Assembly: GCA_938049125.1 (NCBI GenBank)
Contig: CALICR010000227.1
Span: 1 to 11,782 of the forward strand
Direction of reading: 5' to 3'
DNA length: 11,782 bases
Source: an uncultured Clostridia bacterium
Lineage (GTDB): Bacteria > Bacillota > Clostridia > Oscillospirales > Oscillospiraceae
Position numbers and translations under genes: made by a program. The stretch's first letter is position 1; each line of letters begins with the position of its first letter. The notes under the pieces were generated by a model, which worked only from the letters and a program-made list of their open reading frames with translations, made no database searches and was not told the DNA's origin. This document shows, in pieces, positions 5,106 to 11,782 of this stretch.

Positions 5106-7376
5106 ATGGCATTAAAAGGTCTTGACATTTTTAAGCTCTCTCCGAAGAAGAACTGTAAGGAGTGCGGCTGTCCCACCTGCATGGCCTTCTGCATGAAGGT
5201 CGCCCAGGGCGCCCTGTCTCTCGACAAGTGCCCCCACTTCTCTCCTGAAGCCATCGCCACCCTGTCCGAGGCGACGGCTCCCGCGATGAAGACCATCACC
5301 GTCGGCGACCACAAGCTCGGCGGCGAGACCGTCCTCTTCCGCCATGAGAAGACCTTCGTCAACAAGAACCTCTTCGCCGTCACCCTGTGCTCCTGCATGG
5401 ACGACGCGGACATCGACGCCAAGCTGGCCGAGACCGCGAAGGTCGACTATGAGCGCATCGGCGAGCGGATGTACGTCGAGTTCATGTTTGTCCACGACGC
5501 CGGCAAGGGCGCGGACAAGGTCGTGAATATCGCCAAGAAGGTCGAAGCCTCCGGCCGCTGCGTCATCGTCGAGACCGAGGACGCCGAGGTTGCAAAGGCG
5601 GTCCTGGCCGAGTGCAAGAACGTCATCATCGACGGCGCCACCGCCGCCAACTGGGAGGCCATGAACGAGGCCGTCGCCGGTAAGGCGGTCCTGGGCGTCA
5701 AGGCGCCCGTCCTGGCCGAGGCCTACGACGTCATCGCCAAGCTCGAGGGCAAGGGCAACAAGAACCTGGTCGTGGACTGCACCGGCGCCACCATCAAGGA
5801 CACCTTCGCCAACACCGTGCTGCTCCGCCGCACCGCCGTCAAGGACGGCGACCGCACCTGCGGCTATCCCTCCATCGTCAACCTGGCCAAGGTCGCCGAG
5901 GGCAATCTGCACCTCCAGACCGCCCTGGCCTCCACCTTCACGGTCCGCTACGGCTCCATCATCGTCATGGAGAAGATGACCTACGCCGAGGCCCTGCCGC
6001 TCTACGGCCTGCGCCAGAACGTCTACACCGACCCGCAGAAGCCCATGAAGGTCGCCCCCGGCATCTACCCGATGAACGGCGCCGACGAGAACGCCCCCTG
6101 CATGATGACCGTGGACTTTGCCCTGACCTACTTCCTGGTCTCCGGCGAGATCGAGCGCTCCAAGGTGCCGATCAACCTCATCATCACCGACGCCTCCGGT
6201 ATGTCCGTCCTGACGGCCTGGGCCGCCGGCAAGTTCTCCTCCACCACGGTGAAGAAGACCTTCGATGAGTTCGACATTGCGAACAAGATCAAGAACCGCA
6301 CCCTCGTCATCCCCGGCAAGGTTGCCGTCATGAAGGGCGAGATTCAGGACAAGCTGCCTGAGTGGAACGTCGTCGTCGGCACCCGCGAGGCCGTCGAGAT
6401 CGTCAAGTACCTCAAGGACGGCGAGCACATCAAGGCCGCCGAGGCCGTTGCCGCCACCAAGACGACCACCGAGAAGAAGGAGACCGTCGACGTCAACGCT
6501 CCGCTGGACTTCGAGAAGATCGCTGCCTCCATCCCCGCCATCAAGGTCCGCGACGACCTGGATGCCCACTACAAGCAGAGAGATCCCTCCTCCCCGAAGT
6601 TCGTTACCATCGGCGAGCGCATCCACTGCATCTCCCCGGTCATCCGCGAGGCCATGGCCACCTTCAACCCGGACCCGATCCTCGAGCGTGCAGCCCAGCA
6701 GATCAAGGCCGGCGCGACCTATCTGGACGTCAACATCGGCCCTGCCGAGTCCAACGGTCCCGAGCTCATGACCTGGGCGGTCAAGCTGCTGCAGGAGAAC
6801 TTCGACAACGTGCCTCTGGCCCTCGATACCGCCAACAAGCGCGCCATCGAAGCCGGCATCAAGGTCTACAACCGCACGAACGGCAAGCCCATCGTCAACT
6901 CCGCTGACGCCGGCTCCCGTATCTCCTACATCGACCTGGCTGCGGCCAACGACGCCATCTGCATTGCCCTCTGCTCCGCCGACGGCATTGCGAAGGACAA
7001 CGAAGAGCGCATGGGCCACTGCCACCATATGCTGGACTACGGCATGGCGCTGGGCATGGAGGCCGACGACCTCTGGTTCGACCCGCTGTTCCTGGTCGTC
7101 AAGGGCATGCAGGACAAGCAGATGGACGTCCTGAACGCCATCAAGCTGTTCGCCGACGAGGGTCTGAAGTCCACCGGCGGCCTGTCCAACAACTCCAACG
7201 GCTGCCCGAAGCACGTCCGTCCGATCATGGACTCCGCGCTGGTCGCCATGTGCATGATGCAGGGCCTCACCTCCGCCATCGTGAACCCCAACGACCTCCG
7301 TCTGATGGAGACCATCAAGTCCTGCGACATCTTCAAGAACCACGAGCTGTACTCCGATTCCTACCTGGACATCTGA
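5106..7376 (+). CDS. acsC-acsE: AcsC-AcsE fusion: corrinoid protein large subunit plus methyltransferase
   Basis: A 756-residue fusion. Residues 1 to about 437 are a full corrinoid iron-sulfur protein large subunit. The N-terminal [4Fe-4S] domain has C17, C20, C25 and C42, the same positions as in the Moorella protein (extra C22 and C29). A TIM barrel follows, then the C-terminal B12-binding domain (PINLIITDASGMSVLTAWAA at 355-374). Residues about 438-497 are a charged linker. Residues about 498-756 are a full methyl-THF:corrinoid protein methyltransferase (AcsE, pterin-binding barrel): IGERI 502-506, LDVNIGP 540-546, LDTAN 573-577, IVNSADA 596-602, and GLSNNSNG 692-699 containing N695, the equivalent of the Asn implicated in methyl-THF activation in Moorella. 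These proteins are normally encoded by separate genes. A strong AAGGAGG site precedes the ATG, 21 bases after acsD. No in-frame ATG, GTG or TTG is seen between codons 409 and 517, so a free AcsE is unlikely. The reading frame is continuous with uniform GC-rich codon use. Confidence 0.93.
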   Translation: MALKGLDIFKLSPKKNCKECGCPTCMAFCMKVAQGALSLDKCPHFSPEAIATLSEATAPAMKTITVGDHKLGGETVLFRHEKTFVNKNLFAVTLCSCMDDADIDAKLAETAKVDYERIGERMYVEFMFVHDAGKGADKVVNIAKKVEASGRCVIVETEDAEVAKAVLAECKNVIIDGATAANWEAMNEAVAGKAVLGVKAPVLAEAYDVIAKLEGKGNKNLVVDCTGATIKDTFANTVLLRRTAVKDGDRTCGYPSIVNLAKVAEGNLHLQTALASTFTVRYGSIIVMEKMTYAEALPLYGLRQNVYTDPQKPMKVAPGIYPMNGADENAPCMMTVDFALTYFLVSGEIERSKVPINLIITDASGMSVLTAWAAGKFSSTTVKKTFDEFDIANKIKNRTLVIPGKVAVMKGEIQDKLPEWNVVVGTREAVEIVKYLKDGEHIKAAEAVAATKTTTEKKETVDVNAPLDFEKIAASIPAIKVRDDLDAHYKQRDPSSPKFVTIGERIHCISPVIREAMATFNPDPILERAAQQIKAGATYLDVNIGPAESNGPELMTWAVKLLQENFDNVPLALDTANKRAIEAGIKVYNRTNGKPIVNSADAGSRISYIDLAAANDAICIALCSADGIAKDNEERMGHCHHMLDYGMALGMEADDLWFDPLFLVVKGMQDKQMDVLNAIKLFADEGLKSTGGLSNNSNGCPKHVRPIMDSALVAMCMMQGLTSAIVNPNDLRLMETIKSCDIFKNHELYSDSYLDI

Positions 7377-7386
7377 ACAACGTAAA

Positions 7387-7415
7387 AAAGGACGCCGGCC
7401 CTGCCGGCGTCCTTT
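7387..7415 (+). terminator. intrinsic terminator after acsC-acsE
   Basis: GGACGCCGGC and GCCGGCGTCC form a perfect 10-bp stem with a CCT loop, flanked by AAA before and TTT after (extended stem 13 bp), so it could act in both directions. It begins about 10 bases after the stop and should largely end transcription before acsB. Confidence 0.85.
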
Positions 7416-7427
7416 GTCCTGCCGCTT

Positions 7428-7797
7428 TCTTGGCTCTCCCTCCGGGAGAGCTGTCACCGCAGGGGACTGAGAGGGCTTTTCCGGCCTTTGGCGTGGTCAA
7501 TGCCTTCCCCGCCTGCCCTCTCCGGCCTCGCTTTGCCCGGCCACCTCTCCCGGAGGGAGAGGCAAGGGAAGCCCGCGCGGTACCGGCTCTTGGCTCTCCC
7601 TCCGGGAGAGCTGTCACCGCAGGGGACTGAGAGGGCTTTTCCGGCCTTTGGCGTGGTCAATGCCTTCCCCGCCTGCCCTCTCCGGCCTCGCTTTGCCCGG
7701 CCACCTCTCCCGGAGGGAGAGGCAAGGGAAGCCCGCGCGGTACCGGCTCTTGGCTTTCCCTCCGGGAGAGCTGTCACCGCAGGGGAATGAGAGGGGA
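7428..7797 (+). repeat. 160-bp tandem duplication plus partial third copy
   Basis: Bases 7428-7587 and 7588-7747 are identical 160-bp units as far as I can read. Bases 7748-7796 repeat the first 49 bases with two changes (C to T, C to A). Each unit starts with GGCTCTCCCTCCGGGAGAGC (a self-complementary hairpin followed by TGTCACCGCAGGGG and ACTGAGAGGG) and near its end carries a second hairpin, CCTCTCCCGGAGGGAGAGG, the first in inverted orientation. This resembles a dispersed extragenic element I recall from Clostridia genomes. Short reading frames across it (such as LPPGELSPQGTERA) are repeat translations, not genes. Confidence 0.85.
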
Positions 7798-7892
7798 AGA
7801 GACTCGAATTCTTACACAAAAATTGCTTGCTTTTTACAAAATCTTGCTCCAAACGGAAAATCCCATGGAATATCCCCCACGGGGGGTTTACA
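7798..7892. other. AT-rich spacer between two repeat elements
   Basis: No gene is supported. The first half is clearly AT-richer than the surroundings, with TTACA and TTGCTTGC stretches but no convincing -35/-10 pair. A short CCCCC-AC-GGGGG inverted repeat followed by TTT lies near 7874-7889 and is too tight to call a terminator. Confidence 0.4.
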
Positions 7893-8180
7893 ATGAAAAC
7901 CGTCAGCAGACAAGGGCAAACACGGTTTTCCGGGGCATTTTTGACGTCTGGCTGCGTGATTCCTCGTTGCTGGGCGACAGCCCAGCCGCCTCGTCTGCCT
8001 TGCCAGCCGCCAAACCTGCTCCCGGAAAACTCCGAAGGACGTTTCAGCGAGCAAAAATCGCCGCTGGCAAGGAAGAGGAGGAAGGTGGGCTGACGCCCAC
8101 CGACGACGATGACGCCGTCCAGCGGTGATTTGGGCCGCTGAAACGCGTGTCTGCCCTTGTTTGCTGATGGTGTGTTTCAT
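7893..8180. repeat. MITE-like element with terminal inverted repeats
   Basis: The left end (7893-7924) and the reverse complement of the right end (8180-8146) share the pattern ATGAAA..CC[AG]TCAGCA[AG]ACAAGGGCA[AG]ACACG. Inside are further self-complementary pieces: GCTGGGC/GCCCAGC around 7970-7990, GTGGGC/GCCCAC near 8086-8101, CAGCGG/CCGCTG near 8120-8140, and CGTTTCAGCG (about 8040) pairing with CGCTGAAACG (about 8138). No transposase is encoded. Short reading frames through it on both strands look like the spurious proteins often annotated from such elements. Its right end reaches to within 34 bases of the acsB start. I did not see a clear target-site duplication. Confidence 0.7.
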
Positions 8181-8213
8181 GACAATGACAATTTTTTCTG
8201 GGAGTGATCAAAC

Positions 8214-10343
8214 ATGAGTGCATTAACAGATCTGATCTACGGCGGTTCCAATGCCGTCGCCGGCCTGACCGAGGGTGCGGTCAATGACGCCATCGCCAAA
8301 TACGGCGCGGACAAGGCCATTGCGTTCCCGGACACCGCCTATTTCTTCCCGACCATCTACGCCGCCACCGGCGTCAAGGTCAAAACTCTGGGCGACCTGC
8401 CTGCATGTGTCGGCGTGCTCAAGAGCCTCATCACCAATCAGGAGGACCTGGGCCAGGCGCTGAACGCCGGTCTTGCCACTGCGGTCGGCGCGGAGATCCT
8501 CGAGGGTCTGAAGTATGTCGAGGGCGGCAATCCCTATGCGTCCGACTCCGGCATCGGCTTCGTTCCCGATCCCGTCATCCGTTCTCTGGGCGTTCCGCTG
8601 GTCACCGGTGACATCCCCGGCGTTGCCGTCGTTCTGGGCAAAGCGGACGATGCCGCGAATGTCGCCAAGGTCGTCAAGGACTACCAGTCCAAGGGCCTCA
8701 TGACCTTCCTTGTCGGCGATGTCATCGAGCAGTGCGCGGAGCAGGGCGTCCGCATGGGTCTTGAGTTCCGTATCGTGCCGCTCGGCCATGACGTGACCTC
8801 CGTCATCCACGTCGTCACCGTCGCCATCCGTGCGGCGCTGATCTTCGGCAATGTCACGCCCGGCGACCTCCCCGGCCTGCTGGCCTACACCAAGGAGCGC
8901 GTACCCGCGTTTGTAAACACCTTCGGCGCGCTGGACGCCGTGACCGTCTCCGCCGGTGCAGGCGCCATCGCCCTGGGCTTCCCCGTCGTGGCGGACCTCG
9001 ACCTCGGCGATATGCAGGTCCCCGGTGCGCTGGAGAGCTGCCTGGACCATGACGAGACCGTCAAGCGCTCCCTGCACCTGCGCGGCATCAAGATCAAGGT
9101 CAAGGAGCTGCCGATCCCGGTCGCCTTTGCCGCTGCCTTTGAGGGCGAGATCATCCGTAAGGGCGACATGGTCTGCGAGATGTACTCCGGCAAGAACACC
9201 ACCTGCGAGCTGGTCAAAATGCGCGCCGAGGACGAGGTCGAGGATCACAAGATCGTCATCGACGGCCCGGATTTTGACGCCGGCATCAAGGAGCTGCCGC
9301 TTGCCACCTACATCGAGGTCTACGGCGCAAAGATGCAGGCCGATTTCGAGTCCGTCATCGAGCGTAAGATCCATACCTGGTTCAACTACATGGAAGGCGT
9401 CATGCACACCGGCCAGCGCAACCAGTTCCGCATCCGCATCTCCAAGGATGCCTACGACAAGGGCCTGCGCCTGAAGCACTTCGCCGAGGTTCTCTACACC
9501 ATGATCATGGACGAGTTCGACGCCGTCGTCGATAAGTGCCAGGTCACCCTCGTCACCGACGTGGACCACGCCGCCAAGATCCTCAACGAGGAGGCCATGC
9601 CCGCCTACGCCGCCCGCGACGAGCGCCTCAGCTCCATGACCGACGAGTCCGTGGACACCTTCTACACCTGCATCCTCTGCCAGTCCTTCGCCCCGGCGCA
9701 CTGCTGCGTCGTCACCCCGGAGCGGCTGGGCCTCTGCGGCGCGGTCTCCTGGCTCGACGCCAAGGCGACCTACCAGCTGAACCCCAACGGTCCGTCCCAG
9801 CCCATCGCCAAGACCGGCTGCACCGATGAGCGCCTCGGCGCCTACGACACCGTCAACGAAGCCGTCAAGGAAGCCACCCACGGCGCGCTGGAGAAGGTCA
9901 CGCTCTACTCCATCATGGAGGACCCCATGACCTCCTGCGGCTGCTTCGAGTGCATCTGCGGCATCGAGCCCATGTCCGGCGGCCTCGTTATTGTCAACCG
10001 TGAGTACGCGGGCATGACCCCCACGGGCATGACCTTCGGCGAGCTGGCCTCCATGACCGGCGGCGGCGTCCAGACCCCCGGCTTCATGGGCCATGGCCGT
10101 CACTTCATCGCCTCCAAGAAGTTCGCTGCCGCTGAGCACGGCATCGAGCGCATCGTCTGGATGCCCAAGGAGCTGAAGGACGACGTCGGCGAGCGCCTGA
10201 ACAAGACCGCAAAGGAACTGTACGGCATCGACAACTTCACCGACATGGTGGCCGACGAGACCATCACCACGGATATGGAAGAGCTGAACAACTGGCTGGC
10301 AGAGAAGGGACACCCTGTCCTGAACCTCGAGCCGCTGATGTAA
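8214..10343 (+). CDS. acsB: AcsB, acetyl-CoA synthase (CODH/ACS alpha subunit)
   Basis: A 709-residue acetyl-CoA synthase that joins a methyl group (from the corrinoid protein), CO and CoA at the nickel A-cluster. The A-cluster ligands are intact: C486, C489, C498 and C508 bind the [4Fe-4S] cube, and C489, C575 and C577 (CGC motif) bind the nickel pair. The numbering is offset by exactly 20 from the Moorella enzyme (C506, C509, C518, C528, C595, C597). F492 matches the Moorella Phe512 next to the active site. The N-terminal domain that docks to CO dehydrogenase (residues 1 to about 310) is present, so this is the bacterial full-length form, not the shorter archaeal CdhC. The start has a GGGAG site 9 bases upstream. 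It is cut off from acsC-acsE by a terminator and two repeat elements, and acsA does not precede it; I see no confident promoter of its own. Confidence 0.96.
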   Translation: MSALTDLIYGGSNAVAGLTEGAVNDAIAKYGADKAIAFPDTAYFFPTIYAATGVKVKTLGDLPACVGVLKSLITNQEDLGQALNAGLATAVGAEILEGLKYVEGGNPYASDSGIGFVPDPVIRSLGVPLVTGDIPGVAVVLGKADDAANVAKVVKDYQSKGLMTFLVGDVIEQCAEQGVRMGLEFRIVPLGHDVTSVIHVVTVAIRAALIFGNVTPGDLPGLLAYTKERVPAFVNTFGALDAVTVSAGAGAIALGFPVVADLDLGDMQVPGALESCLDHDETVKRSLHLRGIKIKVKELPIPVAFAAAFEGEIIRKGDMVCEMYSGKNTTCELVKMRAEDEVEDHKIVIDGPDFDAGIKELPLATYIEVYGAKMQADFESVIERKIHTWFNYMEGVMHTGQRNQFRIRISKDAYDKGLRLKHFAEVLYTMIMDEFDAVVDKCQVTLVTDVDHAAKILNEEAMPAYAARDERLSSMTDESVDTFYTCILCQSFAPAHCCVVTPERLGLCGAVSWLDAKATYQLNPNGPSQPIAKTGCTDERLGAYDTVNEAVKEATHGALEKVTLYSIMEDPMTSCGCFECICGIEPMSGGLVIVNREYAGMTPTGMTFGELASMTGGGVQTPGFMGHGRHFIASKKFAAAEHGIERIVWMPKELKDDVGERLNKTAKELYGIDNFTDMVADETITTDMEELNNWLAEKGHPVLNLEPLM

Positions 10344-10355
10344 GCAAACCCTCAC

Positions 10356-10387
10356 ACAGGGGACCGGGAAACCGGTCCCCTGTTTTC
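10356..10387 (+). terminator. intrinsic terminator after acsB
   Basis: ACAGGGGACCGG and CCGGTCCCCTGT form a perfect 12-bp stem with a GAAA tetraloop, followed by TTTCTG. It starts 12 bases after the acsB stop and separates acsB from the acsV promoter. Confidence 0.88.
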
Positions 10388-10463
10388 TGCACGCGGGGCA
10401 GGGGAGAGGAGCGGTTTTTTCATAGGGGCAATCAATAAAAGGATATCGAAAAATGCCGGGATT

Positions 10464-10497
10464 CTCCCTTGCGGGGAGGCACAAAGCCTGATATAAT
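10464..10497 (+). promoter_or_regulatory. promoter of acsV with extended -10
   Basis: A perfect TATAAT (10492-10497) is preceded by TG one base upstream (extended -10). A weak -35, TTGCGG (10469-10474), lies at 17-base spacing. An inverted repeat CTCCC/GGGAG (10464-10468 and 10474-10478) straddles the -35 and could be a regulator site. The leader would be about 55 nt. Confidence 0.65.
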
Positions 10498-10559
10498 GGG
10501 CCTCAAGAGACGGAAGAACCGAAACCTAATTTAGAAAAGGCAAAGGAAGCGACGCGAAA

Positions 10560-11782
10560 ATGAGTAATGTGCTGTTTCAATTCGAAGGCGGCGGCGAGAA
10601 GGCCGTATCCGCCAACCCCGGGGACAACCTGCTGAATGTGGCGCGCGGCGCCAACGTCGCCATCGACGCGCCCTGCTCCGGCAACGGCGCCTGCGGCAAG
10701 TGCCGCGTGAAGCTGGTGGCAGGTGAGCTGGAGTCCTTCCCCACGAGCCACATTTCCGAGGCCGAGTTCGCCGAGGGCTGGCGGCTGGCCTGTATGAGCA
10801 AGGTCCAGGGCGACGTCACCGTCATGGTGCCCGACATCGCCTCGGCCTACCAGAGCCGCATGAAGACCGCGGACCTCTCCTCGGGCAAGGAGATCGCCAT
10901 CTTTGAGGCCCTCCAGCAGGAGATCCGGGACGCCGGGATCGAGATCGGCAACCCCTATTTCTCCACGGTCCTCACCATGGCGGAGCCGACGCTGGAGGAC
11001 ACCATGCCCGACGTCGAGCGCCTTACCTGGGCCATGGAGGAGGCCGCCGGGACGAAGAAGGTCGATGTGCCCTTCTTCGTCATGGAGAAGCTGGCGAAGA
11101 CGCTGCGGGAGAACAACTTCTCCGTCCGCGCCGTGGCCGAGCGCCGCCCCGACGGCAGCGTCCGCGTCCTCGACCTTCTGCCGCCGGACGACAAGAAGCC
11201 CCTGTGCGCCCTTGCCATCGACATCGGCACCACCACGGTCACCGGCGTCCTGACGGACCTGGAGAACGGCAAGCTGCTCTCCAAGGCCTCCGCGGGCAAC
11301 GGCCAGATCCGCTACGGCGCCGACGTCATCAACCGCATCATCGAGGCCAGCCGCGAGGGCGGCCGCAAAAAGCTCCAGGATGCCATCTTAAAGGAGACCC
11401 TGGCGCCCATGATTGCCAACCTCGCCAAGGCGGCGAACGTCAACGTCCAGCGCATCCTGCGGGTCTGCATCGCCTCCAATACCACCATGAACCACCTGCT
11501 CCTGGGCGTGGACAGCGACCCCGTCCGCATGGAGCCCTACATCCCGTCCTTCTTCTCCTGGGACGGCCTGCGGGGCATCGACCTGCGCCTGCCGGTCCAT
11601 CCCGATGCCCCGGTCATCCTCGCGCCGAACATCGGCTCCTACGTCGGCGGCGACATCACCGCCGGTACCTTCTCCAGCATGATCTGGAACCGGGATGAGA
11701 TGTCCCTGTTCATCGACCTCGGCACCAACGGCGAGATCGTCTACGGCAACCGCGACTTCCTCATGTCCTGTGCCTGCTCCGC
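10560..11782 (+). CDS. acsV: AcsV/RACE, reductive activator of corrinoid protein (partial)
   Basis: The first 407 codons of a gene that runs off the right edge. RACE proteins use ATP to drive an electron uphill and re-reduce the inactive Co(II) form of the corrinoid iron-sulfur protein to active Co(I). Residues 1 to about 95 form a [2Fe-2S] ferredoxin domain with C39, C45, C48 and C78 (CSGNGACGKC at 39-48). A linker and middle domain follow (about 96-213). The ASKHA-type ATPase domain has DIGTTT at 221-226, SNTTMNHLLLG at 306-316, and DLGTNGEI at 386-393. The start at 10560 follows an AAAGGAAG site and gives the normal ferredoxin N-terminus. It has its own promoter after the acsB terminator. 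Corrinoid activators of O-demethylase systems are related (RamA-like), but the acs context and the [2Fe-2S] domain favour AcsV. Confidence 0.92.
   Translation, partial: MSNVLFQFEGGGEKAVSANPGDNLLNVARGANVAIDAPCSGNGACGKCRVKLVAGELESFPTSHISEAEFAEGWRLACMSKVQGDVTVMVPDIASAYQSRMKTADLSSGKEIAIFEALQQEIRDAGIEIGNPYFSTVLTMAEPTLEDTMPDVERLTWAMEEAAGTKKVDVPFFVMEKLAKTLRENNFSVRAVAERRPDGSVRVLDLLPPDDKKPLCALAIDIGTTTVTGVLTDLENGKLLSKASAGNGQIRYGADVINRIIEASREGGRKKLQDAILKETLAPMIANLAKAANVNVQRILRVCIASNTTMNHLLLGVDSDPVRMEPYIPSFFSWDGLRGIDLRLPVHPDAPVILAPNIGSYVGGDITAGTFSSMIWNRDEMSLFIDLGTNGEIVYGNRDFLMSCACS

Noticed and set aside
5112..7457. Long open frame (781 codons) antisense to acsC-acsE
   Set aside because: Its translation is a low-complexity mix of G, V, D, L, H and Q, typical of the mirror of GC-rich codon use. 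The sense frame encodes two well-recognised domains.
7428..7797. CRISPR array
   Set aside because: The units are 160 bp and directly adjacent, without short repeats separated by unique spacers.
7250..8180. Several 60-130 codon frames between acsC-acsE and acsB
   Set aside because: They are translations of the tandem repeat and the inverted-end element, with no ribosome binding sites and repeated peptide segments.
8157..8186. Promoter for acsB (TTGTTT and GACAAT)
   Set aside because: Spacing 18 with 4/6 matches at the -10 and a poor -35; not good enough to call, though acsB likely has some promoter in this gap.
8223..10484. Long open frame (753 codons) antisense to acsB
   Set aside because: Same shadow effect: no recognisable domain, and the sense frame has all A-cluster ligands.

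Overview
The window looks like a chromosomal stretch of a GC-rich Gram-positive anaerobe of the Clostridia, probably an Oscillospirales-like acetogen. The reasons are Wood-Ljungdahl (acetyl-CoA pathway) genes of the bacterial type, strong AGGAGG-type ribosome binding sites, vegetative -35/-10 promoters, a class-I tetrahydrofolate (THF) riboswitch driving an ECF folate transporter, and an intergenic repeat family that I associate with that group. The taxonomic placement is an inference.

Layout. (1) Bases 1-1720, minus strand: a folate salvage operon. From its promoter it carries a THF riboswitch with a hairpin that can hide the ribosome binding site, then folT, a second ECF substrate-binding (S) subunit, and the start of folC (cut by the window edge). 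(2) Bases 1771-3146: a metal-handling locus. A CsoR-type repressor with a long histidine tail (minus strand) is divergent from a three-gene operon (plus strand) encoding a histidine-rich small protein, a CooT-like nickel protein and an unrecognised 75-residue protein. (3) Bases 3207-7415: cooC/acsF (nickel-insertion ATPase), acsD (corrinoid iron-sulfur protein small subunit), and a 756-codon gene in which the corrinoid iron-sulfur protein large subunit (AcsC) is fused to the methyl-THF methyltransferase (AcsE). A strong terminator follows. (4) Bases 7428-8180: no gene, but two repeat elements, namely a perfect 160-bp tandem duplication with a partial third copy and a roughly 290-bp element with inverted ends. 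(5) Bases 8214-10387: acsB (acetyl-CoA synthase) and a terminator. (6) From base 10469: a promoter and the first 407 codons of acsV/RACE, the ATP-dependent reductive activator of the corrinoid protein.

How it fits together. Folate uptake and polyglutamylation supply the THF carrier. The AcsE domain takes the methyl group from methyl-THF and passes it to the cobamide of AcsC/AcsD. AcsV rescues the cobamide when it is oxidised. AcsB joins methyl, CO and CoA at a nickel-containing A-cluster, and CooC/AcsF, CooT and the histidine-rich proteins plausibly supply nickel. The CO dehydrogenase gene acsA/cooS is not in the window.

The most unusual item is the AcsC-AcsE fusion. Both halves are full length with their key residues intact, and no in-frame start codon lies near the junction, so a separate methyltransferase seems unlikely to be made from this gene.
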